Assembly: GCA_023229505.1 (NCBI GenBank)
Contig: JALNZD010000018.1
Span: forward strand, 9,803-73,802
Source of the DNA: Bacteroidales bacterium
GTDB lineage: Bacteria > Bacteroidota > Bacteroidia > Bacteroidales > JAGOPY01
DNA length: 64,000 nucleotides
Direction: 5' to 3'
Below are positions 45,801 to 51,540 of the stretch, piece by piece. Within the stretch, counting starts at the first letter, position 1. Each line of letters opens with the position of its first letter. A program made the translations under genes and the position numbers. The notes under the pieces are model-generated. The model had not been told where the DNA came from. It saw only the letters and a program-made list of their open reading frames with translations, and did not search any database.

Positions 45801-46402
45801 ACAGGATCAGTATGAACTCCTTGTTCATCAACCAGGAAACTTGCATATCTGTCATCATGATAAAGGCGTGTGACAACCCAATATGCATCACCCGATCGGC
45901 TTTTCGTGACATTTTGATGGTCATGTGCCCAGAATGCCGCTTCCAATTCAATATTTTTAACATTAGTCACTGCTCCAAGTCCTCCGTTCAATGACATATC
46001 AATAATTGAATAATAAAATCCTTTAGGAGATATCCAATCGGAAACGGTAAACAAATAATACTGATCGGCAGAACCAGGCCTGGGAAAACTAATGGCAGAT
46101 TGATCCCAACTCCCACCTGGAAGGATGTTTTCGCCATTGTCCATAATTTCTCCATTCTTGTTCCAAACTCTGTCGCCATCGGAATAGAACAATAAATTTC
46201 CAAGCGAATCACTCATAATTGTCCCATTACTAAAGCCAGCTCCAGTACCTACAGGTAACCAAGGCACAGGTTGGCCTGAGTTAAATTTTAAACCGGCCCA
46301 TTGTCCAAAAATCCAGTTATCTGCCTGATGCTGGGAATATAAACTTTGAACTATTATTAATTGTAAGAAAATAATAAGGGTATATTTTGGATAACTAAAC
46401 AT
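42869..46402 (-). CDS. Large T9SS type B (gliding-motility CTD) surface protein with PKD, SprB-like and cohesin-like modules
   Basis: 1177 residues; signal peptide cleaved near SLYSQ. Residues about 25-400 are a propeller-like module opening NWIFGQWAGLKF, a start seen in many Bacteroidota secreted proteins. PKD-like domain about 415-485. SprB-like repeats about 550-700 (TTCNGATGSITG, YVLTVTDANGCE). Residues about 789-935 look like a cohesin domain (VAVNVDNFTSVADFHLKLGYN, LDLVFTTKNPG). Ig-like modules follow, then the type B sorting domain from about 1086 (IPNAFTPDGNGINDTF, IFDRWGGLIFES, PGGVYVYKI). Secreted and surface-attached by T9SS. The first third of the gene is more A+T-rich than the rest. 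Confidence 0.88.
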   Translation of the reverse strand: MFSYPKYTLIIFLQLIIVQSLYSQHQADNWIFGQWAGLKFNSGQPVPWLPVGTGAGFSNGTIMSDSLGNLLFYSDGDRVWNKNGEIMDNGENILPGGSWDQSAISFPRPGSADQYYLFTVSDWISPKGFYYSIIDMSLNGGLGAVTNVKNIELEAAFWAHDHQNVTKSRSGDAYWVVTRLYHDDRYASFLVDEQGVHTDPVISSTGIYREFLYDDGGNIKISPDKKYLVNGHRAGTIGIEEKYLKSFEVCTFNDETGEIEYLYMINRKNIWGSYEPAYCCEFSPDSKYLYLTFEESDSGYLYQYDMQYIQDSTAFVNSAIEISNQSGVNIQLSNDGKIYTSLPTHNFPNYQYYIGVINKPWERGLNCDFDPNGIYLLGRVCEWGLPNILLDYLYRFEWEADNYCQGTPVQFLPNFVPTPDSIEWNFDEFGPGNISYELSPTYTFQFPGTHEVKVDIWYPTGRYEHTSREIEIYPVPHPDLGPDLTICEGNTVTLNANCEADLYSWSTGQFGSPTITVSDSGTYWVRASFNETGCSDSDTVHVGFYPPIQINESALVVTPTTCNGATGSITGLAIEGTEPMQYQWEDLSGNNFGTDIDVFNLSAGQYVLTVTDANGCETASSVYTIEDAGNLQVTQVQTISPHCFRPDGQLIISAFSPSGSSLEYSVDDGASYASDSIFTDLPAGTYIVRIRDINGCDGFYIGNPVILSDIPGPQVQPPVVTDETDFLGNGSIEIVVTGSTTQIFYSINNGSNWQTNNGTFNNLQAGSYICVVKDENDCDTTFVIEIQNIILTYLHAVTGEGGHCLDNTALVAVNVDNFTSVADFHLKLGYNADNLQCEGFTNVHPQLVDSLTGWVDQAAGEINLAWNSLSPVTFALPETILDLVFTTKNPGQGDLSWYIEPSVSYFTNASGNPIPAEFSTGEVIVYEPPEIILSASKTVCEGQMFSLMSIASGNQPPISYRWTYPSGDTSDIDPFIFNVTSSDAGFYTLLATDIVGCTDQKSIQLIVSENPVATFHGTDTLEMNPGEVLDAGSGLSSYLWNTGDTTESIVINSEGKFKVEMESSVGCTGSDSVYIKLTSEEIPETNLFIPNAFTPDGNGINDTFSVSHFSLSLEHFTMSIFDRWGGLIFESNDILVGWDGKKNGNPCPGGVYVYKIIFTVDGIPGNQERVGTVALVK

Positions 46403-46420
46403 AGTTCATTGAGTTTAAAT

Positions 46421-46453
46421 ACGCTATATCAGGCAATTTGCCTGATATAGCGT
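46421..46453 (-). terminator. Perfect 16-bp inverted repeat between two secreted-protein genes
   Basis: ACGCTATATCAGGCAA and its exact reverse complement flank a single T. It lies 11 bp after the stop of the small Cys-rich gene and 19 bp before the start of the T9SS type B gene on the minus strand. Without a strong U-run it could be a terminator, an attenuator for the large gene, or a protein site. Confidence 0.55.
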
Positions 46454-46464
46454 AAAGTTATTAA

Positions 46465-46866
46465 CTATTCCCAAACGACATGGACATCCCCACCAGTTCC
46501 ATTTTCTAAATCAGAACAAGTTCTGGTTTCCCCAGGATTTTTACCATGACAGCATAATGGTCCTCCGTCACAACCAGCCCAAACAGCGGCATATACTGTG
46601 AAATCCCAATTAGATGAGCATTGAGGCATAGTAAATGAAAATTCGTAGTGATCAGTATTACTTACAACAACACACGAATCGTCTACAATCACATAATTGT
46701 CAAAATCTCTTACAACTGTTATGCAGGGACCGTATTGCATACCAAGGCAACATGCTTCACATGATGGTATATCCCAGGTTACAGTGACATAACCAGTCGT
46801 GGTTTGACTTAATAATGATGAAGAGCCCAGAAGAACAATAAACAATATGGATACTAATTTTTTCAT
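46465..46866 (-). CDS. Small exported Cys-rich protein of unknown function
   Basis: 133 residues; signal peptide MKKLVSILFIVLLGSSSLLSQ. The mature about 112 residues hold about ten cysteines, in pairs such as CEACC and CC, suggesting several disulfides, and many Asp/Thr/Val typical of beta-sandwich folds (VTVTWDIPSC, FSFTMPQCSSNW). No family recognised. It lies upstream of the T9SS type B gene on the same strand, separated by the perfect inverted repeat, so the two may be co-expressed. Confidence 0.7.
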   Translation of the reverse strand: MKKLVSILFIVLLGSSSLLSQTTTGYVTVTWDIPSCEACCLGMQYGPCITVVRDFDNYVIVDDSCVVVSNTDHYEFSFTMPQCSSNWDFTVYAAVWAGCDGGPLCCHGKNPGETRTCSDLENGTGGDVHVVWE

Positions 46867-46913
46867 AAAACTCAGATTATAAAGTTAAGACTAAATTTTT
46901 GGATGTGGATTTT

Positions 46914-46971
46914 TTGGCTAAAATATTTTCATGCGGGGACGGGATGTCCCCCAGGGAGGGTGTTTAGCCAA
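46914..46971. repeat. Two-level palindrome (cruciform-like)
   Basis: Outer arms TTGGCTAAA (46914-46922) and TTTAGCCAA (46963-46971) enclose an inner hairpin GGGGAC (46935-46940) / GTCCCC (46946-46951). It lies 48 bp upstream of the Cys-rich gene's start, in its likely 5' leader. Could be a REP-type repeat or a leader structure. Confidence 0.5.
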
Positions 46972-47246
46972 AATGTTGAAAAGGGATCGAAATATTATTT
47001 TACAAAAGGGTAACTTTATTGTCACATGAAGAAATTTAATTTTGTGACAATAATAGAAGGCGAAAATATTTTGTGTATAGGCAGGCATGACCTAGTTAAT
47101 TCATTCATTAATCCAAATTTAATTAAATATGTAATACAAAATCCGCTGCATCAGGTTTAACTATCGGTAGCAGTTATTTCTCAAGTTATTATGGTATTTA
47201 TTCAAACGCAAGTTCTTTTGGAGGTTTCTCTGATTCGTATAAAGAA

Positions 47247-47639
47247 ATGAGGATAATTTGCATACCACCCCATGCGAGTAAGGTTATTAATGGATTTAAG
47301 TTATATTCCGAAATATATAGAGATTGTGACCTTTATTTGTACCCCAGCGGTGGTAAAATGAAAACTAAGCAATTTGAAGAGGACAATTCACCCGTGCAAA
47401 TAAAAAACATTATTGCATATAGGTTCAGTGAAAACGAAATAGATACTTTAAACACTGTCGAAGACAATTTTTGGGTTTCAAAAATATCAAATTATTCTAC
47501 AAATGGGTTCATTGGAAGCAGATATCCAGAAAATTGCGGTAAAAAATCAATGTATTCAGAAAAATACTATTTGTATAGTAGTCCTGGAAACTTCTATATC
47601 AAGTATATTAAAGATTTAGGTACAGAAGTTCAACACTAA
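47247..47639 (+). CDS. Hypothetical protein, probably the 3' part of a disrupted gene
   Basis: 130 residues from ATG 47247; no family recognised. The same frame is open and protein-like upstream to 47127 (for example ASGLTIGSSYFSSYYGIYSN, then SSFGGFSDSYKE just before the ATG) but offers no usable start codon. An ATG at 47026 opens a different frame (MKKFNFVTIIEGENIL) that ends at 47160 within the overlap. This fits a gene broken by a frameshift near 47130. Codon use is A+T-rich. No neighbour suggests a role. Confidence 0.45.
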   Translation: MRIICIPPHASKVINGFKLYSEIYRDCDLYLYPSGGKMKTKQFEEDNSPVQIKNIIAYRFSENEIDTLNTVEDNFWVSKISNYSTNGFIGSRYPENCGKKSMYSEKYYLYSSPGNFYIKYIKDLGTEVQH

Positions 47640-47666
47640 ATAACACATAAAATCACATAATAAGTT

Positions 47667-47687
47667 CTGACTGCTGACTGCTGATCC
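47667..47687. repeat. 7-bp tandem repeat, 3 units
   Basis: CTGACTG, CTGACTG, CTGATCC in the region after the orphan gene at 47247. Confidence 0.7.
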
Positions 47688-47722
47688 CGAAATGTCCAAA
47701 ATTGCGTTGAAATTTTATTGAC

Positions 47723-47774
47723 TTTTCGAGGATCCTCGAAAAACTACCAAATCGAAGATTTGTTGTTTTTCGGG
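47723..47774. repeat. Palindrome and overlapping hairpin
   Basis: A perfect 20-bp palindrome TTTTCGAGGATCCTCGAAAA (47723-47742) overlaps a longer imperfect hairpin from CCTCGAAAAAC (47734) to GTTTTTCGGG (47774). The 13-mer CCTCGAAAAACTA also occurs at 448-460, so this may be a dispersed element. Confidence 0.6.
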
Positions 47775-47836
47775 ACTGCTAACTCCTCAACTTAAACATT
47801 CCTCCTTCTTAAATGTTAAATCACAAACTAAAATTT

Positions 47837-47938
47837 ATGGAACCAAAACATAACGTTGTCGGTTGGTTTGAAGTACCGGTTGAAAACATGGAAAGAGCCA
47901 TTCGTTTTTATGAGGCAGCCTTGCATTCAAGAAAATAA
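47837..47938 (+). pseudogene. Truncated VOC/glyoxalase-family gene (5' end only)
   Basis: ATG 47837 starts a 33-residue frame containing HNVVGWFEVPVENMERA and IRFYEAAL, the standard first strand and helix of VOC-superfamily (glyoxalase/bleomycin resistance) proteins, which then reads HSRK and stops at 47936-47938. Intact members have about 115-130 residues. Directly after the stop begins a pair of AACCTGA hairpin repeats (47950-48032), so the rest of the gene was probably lost when repeats inserted or recombined here. Confidence 0.8.
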
Positions 47939-47949
47939 AGATATAATTT

Positions 47950-48032
47950 AACCTGACAGGCCTGACGACGCTGTCAGGTTTTTACTTCACCACAACCTGT
48001 CAGCGTCCTACAATAGGAGGACCTGACAGGTT
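47950..48032. repeat. Pair of AACCTGACAG hairpin elements
   Basis: First hairpin: AACCTGACAG (47950-47959) with CTGTCAGGTT (47971-47980), followed by a T-run. Second, inverted in stem order: AACCTGTCAG (47994-48003) with CTGACAGGTT (48023-48032), with an inner GTCCT/AGGAC stem. A third copy lies at 56249-56279. Confidence 0.85.
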
Positions 48033-48154
48033 GATAGCGAAATAGACATGTATATTGTCGAGATGGAAATTGAACCCCACCATTTATAATCTTTCTTTCA
48101 TTTCTATTTATTAGTTTTCTGAAAATTTAGTAAATTGCATTCAAAAGTTCTGAG

Positions 48155-48189
48155 TTTTTAATTTTTAATTATTAATTTTTAATTTTTAA
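48155..48189. repeat. 7-bp tandem repeat, 5 units, abutting a start codon
   Basis: TTTTTAA units (third one TTATTAA) ending 5 bp before the PhzF-family ATG at 48195. Confidence 0.93.
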
Positions 48190-48194
48190 TTATC

Positions 48195-48977
48195 ATGTTC
48201 CTTCCTTTCTACCAGGTTGATGCCTTTACTGACCGGCTATTTGGTGGCAATCCGGCCGGGGTTTGTCCGTTGGACCAATGGCTCGCGGATGAGGTAATGC
48301 AGAAAATAGCCATAGAAAACAATCTCTCGGAAACCGCCTTTTTCGTCAAAGAAGACGATGGTTTCCATATCCGGTGGTTCACCCCGAAAGTTGAAGTGAA
48401 CCTGTGCGGGCATGCTACACTGGCATCGGCACATGTGATTTTCCATCATCTTGGATACAGTGATGAGATGATTTCTTTTCAGTCGAGGAGCGGGATACTC
48501 AATGTAACCAAAGAAAGCGACCTGCTCATCCTCGATTTCCCTGCCAATAAACCCCAACGTACAGCCCTGCCAAATGATTTCGTGCAATCGCTTAATATTA
48601 CGCCCATTCAGTGCTACCGCGGAAAGGAAGACTATCTTCTTCTCTATAAATCACAACAGGAAATCGAAGCTCTGGTACCTGATTTCCGACGGCTGGAAAA
48701 GATTGATGTGCGGGCTGTGATTGTCACTGCACCTGGTGACAAAGTAGATTTCGTTTCCCGCTTTTTTGCCCCGCGGGTCGGGGTAGATGAAGATCCTGTG
48801 ACTGGCTCGGCCCATACCGTTTTGATCCCATTCTGGGCCGAGAAACTCGGAAAAACCGAGATGAAGGCTTTACAACTTTCACGCCGCGGCGGAAGCCTGT
48901 TTTGCCGCCTTCGTGGCGACCGGGTGGATATAGGCGGGAATGCGGTGACGTTTCTGAAGGGGGAAATCTTTCTTTAG
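48195..48977 (+). CDS. PhzF family isomerase-like protein
   Basis: 260 residues, the usual length for the diaminopimelate-epimerase-like PhzF family. Motifs: YQVDAFTDRLFGGNPAGVC at the N-terminus, ENNLSETAFF with the catalytic Glu near residue 45, FTPKVEVNLCGHATLASAHV, and DEDPVTGSAHTVL near residue 195. Physiological substrate unknown; in organisms without phenazine genes these are housekeeping or detoxifying isomerases. It converges with the SDR gene (12-bp gap). Confidence 0.93.
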   Translation: MFLPFYQVDAFTDRLFGGNPAGVCPLDQWLADEVMQKIAIENNLSETAFFVKEDDGFHIRWFTPKVEVNLCGHATLASAHVIFHHLGYSDEMISFQSRSGILNVTKESDLLILDFPANKPQRTALPNDFVQSLNITPIQCYRGKEDYLLLYKSQQEIEALVPDFRRLEKIDVRAVIVTAPGDKVDFVSRFFAPRVGVDEDPVTGSAHTVLIPFWAEKLGKTEMKALQLSRRGGSLFCRLRGDRVDIGGNAVTFLKGEIFL

Positions 48978-48989
48978 TCAATCAATACT

Positions 48990-49778
48990 TTAGTATGCCC
49001 GGCAAATCTCAAACAATCGCTCCACATCTCGTAGGTTTCTGCTGAAAGTGCAGCTATGTTGCTTCCTGTGCTCAAAGTACTGACCGCTGACCCGTTCAAT
49101 ATCCGGGCTCGTGGCAAGCCAGACGGGGGTATCTGCTCCCTGATCGGGTGTCTCATGGCCGCCAAAGCCCATCGAATTGCTCAGGGCTGAGTTCACATCT
49201 CCGGGATGGCATACATTAACAGATATATTAAAGGAGTTAAGCCTGCCTGCAAAAGCTACGGTCAACATCCGGTTTGCCTGCTTCGACTGGCGATAGGCTT
49301 CATCATTGTCATATTGCCGGCGTTTGAATTCAAGGTCAGTCATATCCAACCCGCCTGCCCAATAGCTGGCCACATTCACCACCCTCGACGGGGCGCCGGA
49401 TTTTAACTGAGGCGTGAAAGCTTCAATCATCCAATAATAGCCCAGCACATTAGTCGCAAACTGTACCTCAATGCCTTCAGGGGTTTCCGTCCGTTTCCGG
49501 GGAGTAGCAGCAGCGTTGTTGACCAGGACATGGACCGGCTCCTGAATCCTTGAAGCCAGTTCTAAGATTTCCACCTTACGTGATAAATCGGTAATGACAT
49601 ACCGGATATCATCCGAACCGGTTTGCCGACGGATTTCTTCCATCACCTTCAATGCTTTTTCTTCATCTTTCACGACCATGATAACCCTGAAATCTCCCGT
49701 CTCAACAAGCTGACGGGCAATGGCCTTTCCGATGGCACCAGTGGCACCTGTAACCAGGGCAAGTTTCCTTCTATTCAT
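48990..49778 (-). CDS. Short-chain dehydrogenase/reductase (SDR)
   Basis: 262 residues. Rossmann nucleotide site TGATGAIGKAIARQL near residue 10, VLVNNAAATPR near 85, catalytic Ser region VVNVASYWAG near 135, and Y-x3-K in AYRQSKQANRM near 162-166. This resembles the retinol-dehydrogenase/WWOX-like SDR branch. Substrate unknown. Divergent from the small membrane-protein gene at 49849. Confidence 0.92.
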   Translation of the reverse strand: MNRRKLALVTGATGAIGKAIARQLVETGDFRVIMVVKDEEKALKVMEEIRRQTGSDDIRYVITDLSRKVEILELASRIQEPVHVLVNNAAATPRKRTETPEGIEVQFATNVLGYYWMIEAFTPQLKSGAPSRVVNVASYWAGGLDMTDLEFKRRQYDNDEAYRQSKQANRMLTVAFAGRLNSFNISVNVCHPGDVNSALSNSMGFGGHETPDQGADTPVWLATSPDIERVSGQYFEHRKQHSCTFSRNLRDVERLFEICRAY

Positions 49779-49848
49779 AACTTATATTGTCAATCGTTCA
49801 AATATAATTATTTTCGTCGTGATAATTCTAACTTTACAATAATCACGA

Positions 49849-50016
49849 ATGATCATCATCCTTTTTATATACAGCCTGATTTTTATCGCCCTAGGATTGT
49901 TTTTTATCTTGAAAAAGAAAAAAATCCTCGGTGGCATGTTTATCCTGCTGGCAATTATGTTAACCATCGTTGGAATAGTAGCAATAGCAATTTATCCTAA
50001 CATCTGGCCCTTTTGA
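49849..50016 (+). CDS. Small two-helix membrane protein (55 aa)
   Basis: ATG 49849 to TGA 50014-50016. The product has two hydrophobic helices (about 2-20 and 30-50) separated by LKKKKILGG, a basic loop that would face the cytoplasm, and ends YPNIWPF. Its stop is 2 bp before the start codon of the outer-membrane barrel gene, so the two are almost certainly co-translated. No known family recognised. Confidence 0.65.
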   Translation: MIIILFIYSLIFIALGLFFILKKKKILGGMFILLAIMLTIVGIVAIAIYPNIWPF

Positions 50017-50018
50017 AC

Positions 50019-50705
50019 ATGAAAAGATCCTTTATTACAGCATGCTTAATCTCGATAACCCTTGCCCTTTCGGCCCAGCAAAAGCCATCTTTTATCGGTT
50101 TACAGGCAGGGCCTTCATTCCCTGTGGGGAAATTCCAGGAGAAAAAGCTCCCGGATGGCAGTTTCACCCTGATTGGCTTCAGCACATCGCTGGAAGGCGC
50201 CTGGTTCTTCACGTCCTGGATGGGGGTTGGCGGATCGGCCGGCATGCACTTCCACCCGGTCGACGTCAGAACTCTCGGCTATGAAAAGGTTGTCGCTGAT
50301 CCTTTCATGAACGATGTTTATATCAGGTCTGATCCTTACCGCTCATACACCGTCTATGCCGGTCTATTTTTCCAGTTTCCACTTGTACAAAGACTTTCTC
50401 TGACTGCCAAAGCATTAAGGGGCATTATGTTTACCCAATCGCCATACCAGTTGTATAAAGCAGATTATGAAATGATTGGCGAAAAGTGGTTTGAGATAAC
50501 TTCTGCGGGTGATTTTGAAGGGAGTTTCCTGGCCGGAGCAGGCCTTAAATACGAATTGAAAAACTGCATCGGGTTCTCGCTAAATACAGAATTCACCTAT
50601 AATGAAATGAATTTTGATTTCGAACTTTCAGATGGCAGCGTCCGGACAGATAAAAAGGTGGTGGCGTTTGTGAATGTTTTATTGGGAATCTTTATAAAAA
50701 TTTAA
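50019..50705 (+). CDS. Outer-membrane beta-barrel protein
   Basis: 228 residues. Signal peptide MKRSFITACLISITLALSAQ; then alternating hydrophobic strands typical of small porin/OmpA-like barrels (FIGLQAGPSFPVGKF, WMGVGGSAGMHFHPV, TVYAGLFFQFPLVQRLSLTAKAL, FLAGAGLKYEL) with an aromatic-ended C-terminal strand VAFVNVLLGIFIKI. Start at 50019 chosen because it begins the signal peptide and follows the small membrane gene by 2 bp. Role unknown. Confidence 0.82.
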   Translation: MKRSFITACLISITLALSAQQKPSFIGLQAGPSFPVGKFQEKKLPDGSFTLIGFSTSLEGAWFFTSWMGVGGSAGMHFHPVDVRTLGYEKVVADPFMNDVYIRSDPYRSYTVYAGLFFQFPLVQRLSLTAKALRGIMFTQSPYQLYKADYEMIGEKWFEITSAGDFEGSFLAGAGLKYELKNCIGFSLNTEFTYNEMNFDFELSDGSVRTDKKVVAFVNVLLGIFIKI

Positions 50706-50734
50706 CGATGTAGCGATATAGCGATATTACGATT
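50703..50734. repeat. 8-bp tandem repeat, 4 units, including a stop codon
   Basis: TAACGATG, TAGCGATA, TAGCGATA, TTACGATT; the first unit starts with the TAA stop of the outer-membrane protein gene. Related to the octamer tract at 10977-11024. Confidence 0.9.
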
Positions 50735-50781
50735 TGATGTTTATCAAAAATTCGCTATATCGCTTTATTTACAAATTCCCC

Positions 50782-50808
50782 AACTCAAAACTCAAAACTT
50801 AAAACTTT
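50782..50808. repeat. 7-bp tandem repeat, 3-4 units
   Basis: AACTCAA, AACTCAA, AACTTAA, AACTTTC, running into the 3' end of the peptidase E gene. Confidence 0.85.
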
Positions 50809-51502
50809 CGATAGGTTCTTGTCCATACCGGAATATCCGCATCGGGCGGGAACCTTTCAACTCGATCTGCTCTCCTTCGACCTGTAAAAGGGTAGCTTCC
50901 CTCAACCCAACTACGGTAACGCTTCTATTCACTGCCAGGAACTCTTCGATCCGCTGCTGCCGGGTTTCTCCGCCATGGCCCTCGGGATTGGCATCCAGGT
51001 AATGCGGGTTGATCTGAAAAGGTACCAGGTTGAAAGTATCAAAACTTGCAGGCTGGATAATTGGCATATCATTGGTAGTGCATAAAGTGGGGCATGCGAC
51101 GTTAGCACCCGCACTCCAGCCCATAAAATGCATCCCTTCCAGCACACGTTCCCTTATGACTTTAACAAGATTGAGCAGGTGCAACATATAGACCAGGTGA
51201 AAGGTATTTCCACCACCTACAGCAATAACCCGGGCCTTCCTGACCGCTTCAACGGGGTCTTTTTCCCGGTGGATGGAATAGATTCCATAACCAAGTTCTT
51301 TAAAAACGGCCTGTACCCGTTGCTCATAAAGATCATATGACCGCTCTACACTTTCAGAAGCCAGGTTTACCCCGGCATATGGAATGAATAAAATATCGCT
51401 CACACCTGTACCATCAAGGAATGCGCTGATATATGGCCTTGGCCACCCTAAATAGGGTTCGCCTGCGTTGGTGGAATTGCTGATCAGCAGGAGTCGTTTC
51501 AT
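50792..51502 (-). CDS. pepE: Alpha-aspartyl dipeptidase, peptidase E (S51 family)
   Basis: 236 residues, matching E. coli PepE length (229). Features: LLLISNSTNAGEPYLGWPRP, FIPYAGVN, AVGGGNTFHLVYML, catalytic Ser in FMGWSAGANVACP near residue 122, and PFQINPHYLDANPEGHGGETRQQRI with the catalytic His region. A cytoplasmic enzyme that hydrolyses dipeptides with N-terminal aspartate. Its 3' end overlaps a heptamer repeat. Confidence 0.95.
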   Translation of the reverse strand: MKRLLLISNSTNAGEPYLGWPRPYISAFLDGTGVSDILFIPYAGVNLASESVERSYDLYEQRVQAVFKELGYGIYSIHREKDPVEAVRKARVIAVGGGNTFHLVYMLHLLNLVKVIRERVLEGMHFMGWSAGANVACPTLCTTNDMPIIQPASFDTFNLVPFQINPHYLDANPEGHGGETRQQRIEEFLAVNRSVTVVGLREATLLQVEGEQIELKGSRPMRIFRYGQEPIESFKF

Positions 51503-51540
51503 AATTTCGGTATTATAACTGTTTTATACAAAGTAAAGAA

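Noticed and set aside
13440..46402. Two T9SS genes of identical length (1177 codons) as duplicates
   Set aside because: Their sequences, domain order and sorting domains (type A versus type B) differ; equal length is coincidence.
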